DNA from: Bacillus stratosphericus
Lineage (GTDB): Bacteria > Bacillota > Bacilli > Bacillales > Bacillaceae
Direction of reading: 5' to 3'
Length of the DNA stretch: 64,000 nt
Assembly: GCF_020524495.1 (NCBI RefSeq)
Contig: NZ_JAIVLB010000006.1
Location: forward strand, 42,049-106,048
Positions 24,747-33,595 of this stretch are shown here, piece after piece. Made by a program: the position numbers and the translations under genes. The number at the start of each line of letters is the position of its first letter. The first letter of the stretch is position 1. The notes below the pieces were generated by a model. That model saw nothing but the letters and a program-made list of their open reading frames with translations. It was not told the origin of the DNA and did not search any database.

Positions 24747-25683
24747 ACTTTAATAAGGCATCTCCAGTTCGTTCATCCGTAATTAATACATGAATTAATC
24801 CACCCTCTAATACCGCTCGGATGGCTTCTATTTTTGCTTCTCCTCCAGCGACACCAATGACAAGCGGAATTTCTTTCAGCTTTTGCGGGCTTATGCCCAT
24901 CACCTGGTCGTTCCATGGATGCGGATAAATTTCTCCTTTATAATCAATAAAATTGTAGCAAATGTCACCGGCCACATCCTTCATTTGGAGTATATCCCCC
25001 TCGCCGTTTGTCATGTAAGATTTCACCATCGTTGAATGCTGCGGAACCCCGCCTATTCCGACAACGGCAATATTTGATGATTCTCCTAGCTCAATGACTT
25101 TTTTTATTGATGGCTGTCTAATCAATACTTCCTTCGCTTCTTTCGTATCAAGCATGACAGGAACATGTAAAAATTCACATTTTGACTTGAGTGCTTCTGT
25201 ACATCTCGCAATAATATAATTGGCATGGATATCAACATCTTCATTCCCAACCCCTCCGACAAGCGGAACAAATGTAACGGATGGAAAGTGCTGAACAGAC
25301 GTAAGCGCTTTCGCCATTTCATGTAAAGTTGTTCCTGATGAAAAGCCGATGACTTGTCCATCCTTCATAACTTTTAATAAAAAACCCGCAGCCGCAGCTC
25401 CGATTCGACTTTTTGTTGCTTCTTGACTGAGAGATTCAACACATACGACTTCTCGTAGCCCATATTTTCGCTCTATTTTTCTTTCTAACGACCCGTATTG
25501 TTGATTGACTTCATCATGAATAATGATTTCCACGATTCCTGCTTCCCGTGCTTTTGCCAAATATTTCGATATGAGCGAACGGCTAACCCCCACAGCTTCT
25601 GCAATTTTAGATTGGGTGGCGCCTTCTTCATAATACATATGCGCAACCTTAATAAGCACCCTTTTTTCATCATGGAATGTCAT
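24745..25683 (-). CDS. SorC/DeoR-family sugar-binding transcriptional regulator
   Basis: The 312-residue protein has an N-terminal helix-turn-helix (ATQSKIAEAVGVSRSLISKY, residues 19-38) and a SorC-type sugar-binding domain with GFSSGTTLHEMA, FVPLVGGVG, NIAVVGIGG and the terminal GGLIHVLITDE segment. Family members bind phosphorylated sugars as effectors. It lies just upstream of the PTS operon in the same direction. Matching operators before both transcription units indicate that it controls the operon and itself. No named orthologue is recognised. Confidence 0.9.
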   Translation of the reverse strand: MTFHDEKRVLIKVAHMYYEEGATQSKIAEAVGVSRSLISKYLAKAREAGIVEIIIHDEVNQQYGSLERKIERKYGLREVVCVESLSQEATKSRIGAAAAGFLLKVMKDGQVIGFSSGTTLHEMAKALTSVQHFPSVTFVPLVGGVGNEDVDIHANYIIARCTEALKSKCEFLHVPVMLDTKEAKEVLIRQPSIKKVIELGESSNIAVVGIGGVPQHSTMVKSYMTNGEGDILQMKDVAGDICYNFIDYKGEIYPHPWNDQVMGISPQKLKEIPLVIGVAGGEAKIEAIRAVLEGGLIHVLITDERTGDALLK

Positions 25684-25713
25684 AATAACCCTTCTTTCCG
25701 TTTATGTGTTCCT

Positions 25714-25778
25714 TAACAAATGATATATGAAATAACATTTGTTAGAAACAGATTAAATGAAAAAAATAACAGAGTCAA
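25714..25778 (-). promoter_or_regulatory. Promoter and paired operators of the SorC-type regulator gene
   Basis: On the minus strand TTGACT (25773-25778) and TAATCT (25750-25755) are 17 bases apart. Just downstream lie two operator dyads, at 25733-25744 (TAACATTTGTTA on the plus strand) and 25714-25725 (TAACAAATGATA), again 19 bases apart. The layout repeats that before the PTS operon. Confidence 0.75.
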
Positions 25779-25807
25779 TACTAGAGGCGTGTTCTCTAGA
25801 AGAATGA

Positions 25808-25834
25808 AAAAAGCCGCACATCAAGTGGCGGCTT
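25808..25834 (-). terminator. Terminator of sigG
   Basis: AGCCGCCACTTGATGTGCGGCT on the minus strand, given here as arms AGCCGC and GCGGCT, is followed by six T directly after the sigG stop codon. It separates sigG from the PTS island. Confidence 0.85.
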
Positions 25835-26613
25835 TAAAAAATGTTTTTATTCATTTGTTTGATGGCTGCTTTTTCAAGCCTTGATACTTGTGCTTGAGAA
25901 ATCCCGATTTCTTCAGCGACTTCCATTTGTGTTTTGCCTTGGAAGAAGCGTTTTCGAAGAATCATTTTTTCTCGATCATTTAATCTGCGCATTCCCTCTT
26001 TTAAGGCCAATTCTTCCACCCATTGTGTGTCTTTGTTCCGTTCATCACTAATTTGATCCATCACATAAATCGGATCTCCTCCGTCATTATAGATCGGTTC
26101 AAACAAAGAAACAGGATCTTGAATCGCATCTAGGGCAAAGACAATTTCCTCATGAGGTACTTCTAGCACTTTGGCAATGTCTTCTGCCGTCGGCTCCTTG
26201 CTTGTCTCACTAATTAGCCTCTCTCGGACTTGGAGTGCCTTGTAGGCAATATCTCTAAGTGAACGAGACACCCGAATCGGGTTGTTATCACGCAAGTATC
26301 GACGTATTTCTCCTATGATCATAGGAACCGCATAAGTTGAAAATCTGACATTGTGGCTTAAATCAAAATTATCAATTGATTTCATTAATCCGATACATCC
26401 TACTTGGAAAAGATCATCAACATACTCGCCTCTGTTGTTAAAACGCTGAATCACACTTAAGACCAACCGCAAATTGCCATTGACTAGCTTTTCTCTCGCT
26501 GTATCGTCACCTTCATCTTGCAGCTGTCTGAACAATTTTCTCATCTCTTCGTTTTTCAGAACAGGCAGTTTGGAGGTGTCGACTCCGCAGATTTCCACTT
26601 TATTTTTGGACAC
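25834..26613 (-). CDS. sigG: RNA polymerase sigma factor SigG (late forespore)
   Basis: SigG directs late forespore transcription. The 259-residue protein shows region 2 (NGNLRLVLSVIQRF, DDLFQVGCIGLMKSIDNFD), region 3 and the region 4 helix-turn-helix TQMEVAEEIGISQAQVSRLE. The N-terminal CGVDTSKLPVL matches Bacillus SigG. It follows sigE by 142 bases. A SigF/SigG-type promoter in that gap fits the known forespore-specific and autoregulatory control. Confidence 0.98.
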   Translation of the reverse strand: MSKNKVEICGVDTSKLPVLKNEEMRKLFRQLQDEGDDTAREKLVNGNLRLVLSVIQRFNNRGEYVDDLFQVGCIGLMKSIDNFDLSHNVRFSTYAVPMIIGEIRRYLRDNNPIRVSRSLRDIAYKALQVRERLISETSKEPTAEDIAKVLEVPHEEIVFALDAIQDPVSLFEPIYNDGGDPIYVMDQISDERNKDTQWVEELALKEGMRRLNDREKMILRKRFFQGKTQMEVAEEIGISQAQVSRLEKAAIKQMNKNIF

Positions 26614-26650
26614 TTTTTTCCCTCCCTACAGGAGCTGTTGTACAAAGTAC

Positions 26651-26679
26651 AGTATCTCCTTGGGATGGAAAAATATGCA
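26651..26679 (-). promoter_or_regulatory. SigF/SigG-type promoter before sigG
   Basis: On the minus strand TGCATA (26674-26679), 14 bases, then GGAGATACT (26651-26659) fit the forespore consensus GYATA and GGNNANANT. The spacer is one base shorter than the most common value. Its position directly before sigG agrees with the known SigF and SigG control of this gene. Confidence 0.75.
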
Positions 26680-26755
26680 CGAGCTATGACGAGAAACATG
26701 TGAAAAAATGATGATCCCTTTGACAGCACAGGGAAAGAGCTTTCAAAAAATTTTT

Positions 26756-27475
26756 TTAGACCATTTTATTAAATTCTTTTTGCAATCGTTTAATAATTCT
26801 TTTTTCGAGTCTTGAAATATAGGACTGTGAAATACCTAGCATGTCAGCGACATCTTTTTGCGTTTTTTCTTCACCGCCAACTAAGCCGAACCTGAGTTCC
26901 ATGATCTGCTTTTCACGGTCATTTAATTGCTCTAACGCTTTTTTCAGTAATTTTTTATCTACATTTGCTTCAATATCCCTGGTGATAATATCATCATCTG
27001 TTCCAAGTACATCTGACAAAAGCAGTTCATTCCCGTCCCAATCAATGTTGAGCGGCTCATCAAACGATACTTCTGAACGGATTTTATTATTTCGGCGCAG
27101 GTACATCAAAATCTCATTTTCAATACACCTTGAGGCATATGTCGCAAGCTTGATCTTTTTTTCCGGATTAAATGTGTTGACTGCCTTGATCAGTCCTATC
27201 GTTCCTATACTAATTAAATCCTCAATATTAATACCAGTGTTTTCAAATTTCCTTGCAATATAGACCACTAATCGCAAGTTTCTTTCGATAAGAATAGCCC
27301 TTGCTGTTTGATCACCCTTCGGTAATTTGACAAGCAGTTCTTGTTCTTCATCCTTTGATAAAGGAGTCGGCAGTGCTTCACTTCCACCAATATAATAAAT
27401 TTCATCACTCTTTAGACCTAGCTTCATGAGAAGTTTATACCAGTAGTAAGTGAGTTTAAATTTTAATTTTTTCAT
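26756..27475 (-). CDS. sigE: RNA polymerase sigma factor SigE precursor (mother cell)
   Basis: SigE drives early mother-cell transcription and is made as inactive pro-SigE. I chose the ATG at 27475 (239 aa, the family length), which follows AGAAGGGAGAAG; an ATG eight codons earlier is less likely. The N-terminal pro-sequence (about 27 residues) ends before the YYIGG cleavage region. Region 2 ([20 protein letters not shown]) and region 4 ([20 protein letters not shown]) are intact. It lies 59 bases downstream of spoIIGA, its processing protease. Confidence 0.98.
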   Translation of the reverse strand: MKKLKFKLTYYWYKLLMKLGLKSDEIYYIGGSEALPTPLSKDEEQELLVKLPKGDQTARAILIERNLRLVVYIARKFENTGINIEDLISIGTIGLIKAVNTFNPEKKIKLATYASRCIENEILMYLRRNNKIRSEVSFDEPLNIDWDGNELLLSDVLGTDDDIITRDIEANVDKKLLKKALEQLNDREKQIMELRFGLVGGEEKTQKDVADMLGISQSYISRLEKRIIKRLQKEFNKMV

Positions 27476-27534
27476 CTTCTTCTCCCTTCTAAATGTCAAA
27501 TTGACCTCGTAAGATAAAAGACATCACCAAAAAA

Positions 27535-28464
27535 CTACGACACCCCTTGTATGATTTTCCCGTCTAACATATCTGGATGAATGATGGATTGAAATTCCTG
27601 ATCTACTGATAAGCCTCCGAGGCTCATCCCAACAAAACACTTCGATGGTTCGATGATATGCGTTTTTGAATAAATGACGACAGTATCTGGCTTTAAACAT
27701 AGTAGAAACCCGTGATCATGACCGACGGCACGATATGGAACAAGTCTTAAACGATCGAGCAGTGGAAAACGATCATCAAGCTTCTGCATCACTTCAACAG
27801 GATGACACTGTTTCATCAGCTCTAAAAACGGCTCCCCGCAAATAGACGTTAGCTGATCAAGCTGAACGATCATAACAGGTGTTTTTGTCATAGGATCATA
27901 CAGACGATTGCCAGAATCAACGAGTCCATTTAAGCGAATGGTCTCTCCATCAATGTGTATCTCCACAAGTACTTGTTCATCATACTGTCTTTTTTTCACA
28001 CCAACCTCTCCTAATCTTTTCTTTGAAAACAGCCAAATGGCTGGAAAGCCAGTTAAAACGAAAAACCAGCTAACGGGATCACCAAATCCATCATTTTGTG
28101 AAATAAACAGTCCGTCTTGAATGATTGTATTTGTTTGCAAAAACGAATGAACCCCGATCATGCCTCCTCCCATTAAAAATGTGACAAAATAAAAAACAAA
28201 CAAGTTTTGAAAAAAGGAACGAAATCTTTGAAAACCAAAGGTTGCAATCACGATCAAGACAGAAAAGAGTAGCTTGCCTAAAGGGTGTGACGCAAACATC
28301 GCAAATGGTGTAAAGAGCAAGAGAACCATACTCGATCCAATCAGAGCTCCTAACATATATCGCCATTTTTTCACTTCTCGTTTGAGAATAAATGCAGTGA
28401 GTAAGAGAAGCAAGAGATCAAAACAAAAGTTTAACAGCCCAATTACGTCTAAATAAATGACCAC
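27535..28464 (-). CDS. spoIIGA: Pro-sigma-E processing aspartyl protease SpoIIGA
   Basis: SpoIIGA cleaves pro-SigE after septation, on a signal from forespore SpoIIR. The 309-residue protein has five N-terminal membrane segments (to about residue 155) and a C-terminal cytoplasmic retropepsin-like domain with the catalytic Asp in NGLVDSGNRLYDP near residue 183. It precedes sigE in the two-gene spoIIG operon. The length equals that of B. subtilis SpoIIGA. Confidence 0.97.
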   Translation of the reverse strand: MVIYLDVIGLLNFCFDLLLLLLTAFILKREVKKWRYMLGALIGSSMVLLLFTPFAMFASHPLGKLLFSVLIVIATFGFQRFRSFFQNLFVFYFVTFLMGGGMIGVHSFLQTNTIIQDGLFISQNDGFGDPVSWFFVLTGFPAIWLFSKKRLGEVGVKKRQYDEQVLVEIHIDGETIRLNGLVDSGNRLYDPMTKTPVMIVQLDQLTSICGEPFLELMKQCHPVEVMQKLDDRFPLLDRLRLVPYRAVGHDHGFLLCLKPDTVVIYSKTHIIEPSKCFVGMSLGGLSVDQEFQSIIHPDMLDGKIIQGVS

Positions 28465-28523
28465 CTTCTGCTCCTTTCATCTGAACCAAAGAATCAAAAG
28501 CAGTACTTGCACTTGTTTGTACC

Positions 28524-28611
28524 AGTATAAAACAGTCATCACAAGGAAGTCTGTCAATTCTTGTTGGGGATGATGGAGAACTTTTGATGGATTGTTATTG
28601 TTTTTGTCGAG
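28524..28611 (-). promoter_or_regulatory. spoIIG promoter with 22-base spacer and upstream Spo0A box
   Basis: On the minus strand TTGACA (28552-28557) and TATACT (28524-28529) are 22 bases apart, not the usual 17. B. subtilis spoIIG is a SigA promoter with this same long spacing that works only with phosphorylated Spo0A. A plus-strand TGTCGAG at 28605-28611, one base off the Spo0A box TGTCGAA, lies near -90, within the known site 1 region. Confidence 0.85.
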
Positions 28612-28650
28612 GAATGAGAGTGAGAGAATTGGGTGCAGTGTTCGGTACTA

Positions 28651-28681
28651 AAAAGACACGCTCCAAAGAGTCGTGTCTTTT
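28651..28681 (-). terminator. Terminator left from the bpr gene
   Basis: AAAAGACACG and CGTGTCTTTT form a perfect 10-bp stem around a 10-base loop. It lies 9 bases after the last remnant of bpr and shields the spoIIG promoter. It outlived the gene it served. Confidence 0.75.
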
Positions 28682-28689
28682 GTTGATGG

Positions 28690-29511
28690 TTACTTCTCAT
28701 TAATGTTTACTGTTCCTGATGCCTTTTGTCTTGTGACATTTCCATAATCATGTCGCACAATGACTTCAATCAGCACGCCTTTTGCTTCTGCGGTAGATGT
28801 AGCCGTACAGTATCCTTTATATGTTCCTTCTGCTACTTCAAGCTTATTCAGCTTTTTTGTTTTTTGGAGCTTTGATCTAGCGCGTGTCAGGGGCATGACA
28901 AAGGTTGCCTCTAGCTTTTTCCTGCTTTTAAATGAATCTTAACAGATTCTCCTGATGATAGCTTGACATCTGTTTTTGGGGTCAGCTCAGAAATGTCAGG
29001 TGCCTCATGAACATCGATGTCAACTTTTCTAGTCGTTAGTTTCCTGTTACATCTTTCGCTATCACTTCGTATTCTTCCGTTCTTAAACAGCACTCTTGCG
29101 GAATACTTCCCATCTTTCATTGTAGCCTTCTTCCCATGGACTTTGACTTTATCAAGATGATCGTCCGCTACTTTTCCTTCCAAAGTGAGCAATTCTCTAT
29201 TTGATTTTTCTCCATTTTTCAGTGTATCAATGGTCAAAGTTGGTGCTGTTTGATCGATGACAATCTTTACCGGCTTTGATTATTTCGTTGCACCTTTATC
29301 ATTTTGACTAGGAAGGTGACCTTGTCTTCCTGTTGAAACTGTTTCATTAAACTAGATGAAATCTTTGCTTTTGTTTCTTAGAAGAAACGGCTTCCCCCTA
29401 AATGAGGTGGAAGTCGAATTTGATTGAAACCATCCCAAAGCTTGTCATCGTTAACGTACCAATCATCAAAACACTCATAAAACGATAGACGGCGGTTTTA
29501 CGAAACTTCAC
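28690..29511 (-). pseudogene. bpr: Degraded remains of extracellular protease gene bpr (bacillopeptidase F)
   Basis: Three pieces in minus-strand order look like one broken secreted protein. From a GTG at 29511 comes a signal-peptide-like start (VKFRKTAVYRFMSVLMIGTL) ending at a TAG. From about 29330 a segment reads DKGATK, stop, SKPVKIVIDQTAPTLTIDTL and runs on as an Ig-like domain to 28911. A frameshifted piece (28896-28690) gives SKLQKTKKLNKLEVAEGTYK and ends in TVNINEK. The whole protease domain is missing. B. subtilis has bpr exactly here, between ftsZ and spoIIGA; the identity rests on position and the domain remains. Confidence 0.75.
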
Positions 29512-29778
29512 TTTTAATAAAATCCCTCATCCCCAAATGATAAAGCAGAGTATAATCCTCATCCCCCTCTTCCCTTTTGCTCATGACAAGATTCATGGTG
29601 TTCTATTTAATGTAGTCAAACAAAGTTCATCATTTTGTCGTTTTTTGCAAAGGAATCCAAAAATGATTTTTTGTATTAATATGTATAAGTCAAAATACAT
29701 ATAATAGATTGAGTGACTCTCACATATTTAAGACTTTCCGATCAAAAAAACAACAGGCCACTTTATACTTTTAAACAT
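29512..29778 (-). other. Gene-free stretch upstream of the bpr remains
   Basis: I see no intact gene, RNA gene or strong promoter in these 267 bases. It is AT-rich and is probably the former bpr control region. A minus-strand ATG at about 29536 opens only ten codons and overlaps the remnant's start. Confidence 0.6.
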
Positions 29779-29807
29779 TAAAAAATCCCCTTCCAATGAA
29801 AGGGGAT
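29779..29807 (-). terminator. Terminator of ftsAZ
   Basis: ATCCCCTT and AAGGGGAT-like arms (29785-29807) on the minus strand are followed by a run of T. It lies 13 bases after the ftsZ stop codon and ends the division gene string. Confidence 0.8.
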
Positions 29808-29820
29808 GAGCTATGCTCAA

Positions 29821-30966
29821 TTAGCTTTTGTTGCGGTTACGCAAGAACGTTGGGATATCCAGCGTATCATCGGTTGATTGTGTATTTTGTCTTGGCTGAG
29901 ATGATGTTTGCTGATGTTCCTCACGTTTGAATTCGCGCTTTTGAGGAATGGATTGATTTTGCTGTAATCCTTGTGCTAATGGATTTCTTTGTGGTTTTGT
30001 CACTTCTGGCTCTTGCTCAATAAATCCAGTTGCGATTACTGTCACCACAATTTCATCCTTCAAGTTATCATTAATGACAGACCCGAAAATCATGTTTACA
30101 TCTTCATCAGATGCAGATGCAACAATATCAGCTGCTTCTTGTACCTCATAAAGACTTAGGTTTGTACCACCCGTAATATTCATGATAACGCCTTGTGCTC
30201 CGTCAATCGCCGTTTCAAGAAGTGGTGAAGAAATCGCTTTTTTCGCTGCTTCAGCCGCACGGTTTTCACCTGTTGCCACACCAATGCCCATAAGAGCTGA
30301 ACCTTTATTGGACATGATTGTTTTCACATCAGCAAAGTCAAGGTTAATCAAACCTGGTGTTGCAATTAAATCAGAAATTCCTTGTACACCTTGTCTTAAC
30401 ACGTTATCCGCTGCACGGAACGCTTCAAGCATCGGTGTGTTTTTATCAACGATTTCAAGTAAACGATCGTTTGGAATCACGATTAAGGTATCAACAGCTT
30501 CTTTCATAGAAGCAATTCCTTCAACTGCTTGAAGCTGCCGCTTTCTTCCTTCAAATGTGAAAGGGCGAGTGACTACTCCAACTGTCAAAGCCCCTGAATC
30601 TTTTGCGATTTTTGCAATAACAGGTGCAGCACCGGTACCAGTTCCACCGCCCATACCAGCTGTAACAAAAACCATGTCAGCTCCTTTTAATACTTCTTCA
30701 ATTTGTTCCTTGCTTTCCTCAGCAGCCTTTTTACCGACCTCAGGATTCGCACCTGCTCCAAGCCCTCTTGTCAGCTTAGCACCGATTTGCATTTTCGTTT
30801 CTGCTTTTGATAAGTTTAATGCCTGTGCATCTGTATTCACTGCAATAAAATCGACACCCTGTACGTCATTTTCGATCATTCGGTTGACAGCGTTATTTCC
30901 GCCTCCACCTACTCCGATTACTTTGATTGATGCTAGGCCGTCTATATTTGTTTCAAACTCCAACAT
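29821..30966 (-). CDS. ftsZ: Cell division tubulin-like GTPase FtsZ
   Basis: FtsZ polymerises into the Z-ring at mid-cell. The 381-residue protein has the tubulin signature [10 protein letters not shown] near residue 104, the N-terminal [17 protein letters not shown], the T7-loop region [11 protein letters not shown], a Gln-rich flexible linker (about 320-365) and the conserved C-terminal peptide [12 protein letters not shown], which binds FtsA and SepF. It follows ftsA by 33 bases. Confidence 0.99.
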   Translation of the reverse strand: MLEFETNIDGLASIKVIGVGGGGNNAVNRMIENDVQGVDFIAVNTDAQALNLSKAETKMQIGAKLTRGLGAGANPEVGKKAAEESKEQIEEVLKGADMVFVTAGMGGGTGTGAAPVIAKIAKDSGALTVGVVTRPFTFEGRKRQLQAVEGIASMKEAVDTLIVIPNDRLLEIVDKNTPMLEAFRAADNVLRQGVQGISDLIATPGLINLDFADVKTIMSNKGSALMGIGVATGENRAAEAAKKAISSPLLETAIDGAQGVIMNITGGTNLSLYEVQEAADIVASASDEDVNMIFGSVINDNLKDEIVVTVIATGFIEQEPEVTKPQRNPLAQGLQQNQSIPQKREFKREEHQQTSSQPRQNTQSTDDTLDIPTFLRNRNKS

Positions 30967-30999
30967 GCTGAATCCTCCTAATCCGTCAAAAATCTAATT

Positions 31000-32322
31000 C
31001 TATTCCCAGAACATATTAAATAGTTTTTTCATTTTGCCCTGTTTTTTATTTGTCTCTTGTTGTGCTTTTTGTTTTACTTTCGGTCTTGGCTGCGCTTCTT
31101 TTATTTGTGGTGTAGAAGAAACCGGCTCCATAGATGTGCCTACTTCATAAAACGCCTCATCCGGCATTTGGAATCCAACCTGTCTGCCCTGAATTTTTGC
31201 ATTGCGATAAGCAAAATGGATCAGACCCACTCCTGTCATATATTGAGGCTCTCTCACCCCAATATAATTAGGACTTGCAATTCTTACATTGTTTTGTAAG
31301 ACCGTTTGTGAAAGTGAAAGGATACCAGGTATGGCCGCCTGTCCACCTGTTAGAACAAAACCGCCAGGCAAATCATGGACACCCATATTTCTTAACTCTT
31401 CTGCCACAAACAACAGGATTTCTTCCAACCGTGCCTCAATGATATTGACCGCTTCAAGTTGTGTATACGTCTGTTTTTGGTCGGTACCAATGACGGAAAC
31501 TTCAAATGTTTCCTCAGACGATGCCTCATCATAGAACGCATGTCCAAATTGTTTTTTGATTCGTTCAGCTTCTTCCGTTGAAGTTCTCAATCCTATAGAC
31601 AAATCTTTTGTAATGTTCTCTCCGCCCAAGGGGATACTGTGAGTAGAATAGAGATGCCCGTTTTCAAATACTGAAATCGTTGTAGATCCGCCGCCAATAT
31701 CGACAAGAGCTACCCCTAGATTTTTTTCATCTTTCGATAATGCTGCTGAGCCCGATGCGAGTGACTGCAGGCAAATATCCATAATTTCAATTCCAGCTCG
31801 CTCTACACATCGGAGCCAGTTATGTAGAATCGTTTTAGAACCTGTAATTAACGATCCGTCCACCTCTAGTCGAACGCCAAGCATTTTTTTGGGATCTGTA
31901 ATCTCATCTCTTCCGTCGACAATAAATTGCCTTGGGATGACGTCTACTACGAGATGTTCTTGAGGAATAGATACTACCTGAGCAGCATCTAAGACACGTC
32001 TTACATCTTCAGCATGTATTTCTTTGTTTTCACTAGAAACTGCGACCACGCCGCTCGTATTCTGAATATGAATGTGGTTCCCGTTAATTCCAACAATCGC
32101 CTTTTGTAAAGGAAAACCTACCATTCTCTCAGCCTGTTCAAATGCTTGTCTAATAGAATGAACTGTCTCATCTATATCAACAATCGATCCTTTTTTTAAC
32201 CCCTCTGAAGGGACATTTCCAACACCTATAATGTTAAGCGAATCATCCGCCATTTCTCCGACGATGACTTTTATATTGGATGTACCGATGTCAAGGCTGA
32301 CGTAAATTTCATTGTTGTTCAT
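31000..32322 (-). CDS. ftsA: Cell division actin-like protein FtsA
   Basis: FtsA links FtsZ to the membrane and recruits late division proteins. I chose the ATG at 32322 (440 aa), which follows GAGGAGGTGCC; the ATG six codons earlier lies within the ribosome binding site itself. ATPase motifs of the actin fold are visible (VSLDIGTSNIKVIVGEM, LVDIGGGSTTISV, VLTGGQAAIPG). The C-terminal GKMKKLFNMFWE is the amphipathic membrane-targeting helix. Co-transcribed with ftsZ. Confidence 0.98.
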   Translation of the reverse strand: MNNNEIYVSLDIGTSNIKVIVGEMADDSLNIIGVGNVPSEGLKKGSIVDIDETVHSIRQAFEQAERMVGFPLQKAIVGINGNHIHIQNTSGVVAVSSENKEIHAEDVRRVLDAAQVVSIPQEHLVVDVIPRQFIVDGRDEITDPKKMLGVRLEVDGSLITGSKTILHNWLRCVERAGIEIMDICLQSLASGSAALSKDEKNLGVALVDIGGGSTTISVFENGHLYSTHSIPLGGENITKDLSIGLRTSTEEAERIKKQFGHAFYDEASSEETFEVSVIGTDQKQTYTQLEAVNIIEARLEEILLFVAEELRNMGVHDLPGGFVLTGGQAAIPGILSLSQTVLQNNVRIASPNYIGVREPQYMTGVGLIHFAYRNAKIQGRQVGFQMPDEAFYEVGTSMEPVSSTPQIKEAQPRPKVKQKAQQETNKKQGKMKKLFNMFWE

Positions 32323-32451
32323 TCTATGGCACCTCCTCACATATCAATACTTTCTATTCTATTATTTGCTGAACAACAATACAATGAATGTGTTTTTACA
32401 AGTGTGTAACAGAACTTAAAAAATCAACATTTTTTATTAGGATTACTGAAA

Positions 32452-32480
32452 ATATTCGTTACATCATATGTATATCCTTT
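32452..32480 (-). promoter_or_regulatory. SigH-type promoter before ftsA
   Basis: AAAGGATAT (32472-32480), 11 bases, then AACGAATAT (32452-32460) on the minus strand fit the SigH consensus RNAGGAWWW and RNNGAATWW at every fixed position. B. subtilis ftsAZ has a SigH-dependent promoter that raises FtsZ at the start of sporulation. It begins right after the sbp stop codon. Confidence 0.85.
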
Positions 32481-32481
32481 T

Positions 32482-32850
32482 TTATGACTCACTTTTTTTC
32501 TTTTTTTCTCTAGAAATTGTCCATTTAGTTAGTAGAATTCTTCGAATAACTGCTATATTTTGAAACAACCTAACGCCGAACGCAAACATTCCGACTAAAT
32601 ACAAGTCTACACCAAGATGGACGCCCAGAAAAGCTAAACTTATTGCTAGTATAATATTAAAGAAGAAGCCTGATACAAACACGAGTTCATCGTATGCCCC
32701 TTGCAGATGTGCTCGAATTCCACCAACCAAAGTATCAAGCGCAGCAAGCACAGCAAGGGAAAGATAGTTAGAATACTCATTCGGTATCGTAAAATTAGTT
32801 AAGAAACCGATCGCAACTCCTATAATTAAACCAAGTACAGGAAGCCACAT
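32482..32850 (-). CDS. sbp: Small basic membrane protein Sbp (DUF1290)
   Basis: The 122-residue protein has about four membrane segments and a highly charged C-terminal tail (SREKKKKSES). The conserved core LAALDTLVGGIRAHLQGAYD and FVSGFFFNIILA defines DUF1290. The function is unknown; it lies between the DUF881 genes and ftsA in sporulating Firmicutes. Its ATG overlaps the ylxX stop codon (TAATG). Confidence 0.9.
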   Translation of the reverse strand: MWLPVLGLIIGVAIGFLTNFTIPNEYSNYLSLAVLAALDTLVGGIRAHLQGAYDELVFVSGFFFNIILAISLAFLGVHLGVDLYLVGMFAFGVRLFQNIAVIRRILLTKWTISREKKKKSES

Positions 32851-33581
32851 TAAGATTTTCCCTCCTTTACATCGTCAAGAGGCTTCAATTCGTTTAATTG
32901 AATTGCACCGTCATATGCTTTTAAGTGAATTTTTTTCTTCGGCTGACTAATACTCAAGCTGAAATTTTCTTGAGCGAACAAATCGCCAATATCTGTTACA
33001 TTTAAACGGCTATACAATTTGTCGGCCTGCTGGCTAATCATCTTAATAGTGACGACATCTCCATCTAAGCTGTAGCCATCCATTTTCGTTGTACCATTAA
33101 TATCTCGAATGACACTTGTATTAATTACTCTGTGGCCATTAATAGAGATATGTTTCGCCCCAAACATATTGGCTTCGTTTATTAATTTTTTGAAAAGGTC
33201 AGGAGGAATATTTTTGACTTCTTCTCCGGTCAGATCCTTGGAAAAGAGCTGAGTGATTTCAACTTCAATTCCTTCCCCCACTACCTCTGTAAAACCAGCC
33301 TTTTCTTTTAAATCCTTTAACGTTTTTGTTAGTTGTGCTTCTTTTGATTGATCTTCTTGCTTACCATACTTTTTCAGCATCTCGTCATATTTATCAATCT
33401 CTTTCAACAAATCCAATTCTTTATTTTTGGAAGCGGATAAATCCTCTCTTAATTCCCAAACATCGCGAGTATCACGAATTTCAGGCTTTTTTAATGAGTT
33501 AAATTGGATGGAGACCATCACGCCAAATATCACCATCAAAGCAGTCAAACTAAGTAAAGGCTTTTTTTTCCTCAACACCAC
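32850..33581 (-). CDS. ylxX: DUF881-family membrane-anchored protein YlxX
   Basis: The 243-residue protein has one N-terminal membrane segment (KKPLLSLTALMVIFGVMVSI), a coiled coil (about 40-95) and a DUF881 domain with GAKHISINGHRVINTSVIRDI and LNVTDIGDLFAQENFSLSIS. It is probably exposed on the outer membrane face. It is the paralogue of the neighbouring ylxW gene, from which it is 14 bases away. Division or envelope involvement is inferred only from context. Confidence 0.88.
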   Translation of the reverse strand: MVLRKKKPLLSLTALMVIFGVMVSIQFNSLKKPEIRDTRDVWELREDLSASKNKELDLLKEIDKYDEMLKKYGKQEDQSKEAQLTKTLKDLKEKAGFTEVVGEGIEVEITQLFSKDLTGEEVKNIPPDLFKKLINEANMFGAKHISINGHRVINTSVIRDINGTTKMDGYSLDGDVVTIKMISQQADKLYSRLNVTDIGDLFAQENFSLSISQPKKKIHLKAYDGAIQLNELKPLDDVKEGKS

Positions 33582-33595
33582 TCACCTTTTCACTT

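Noticed and set aside
30557..30997. A 146-codon plus-strand frame opposite ftsZ
   Set aside because: It is the antisense shadow of a strongly coding gene, proline- and alanine-rich, and has no family similarity.
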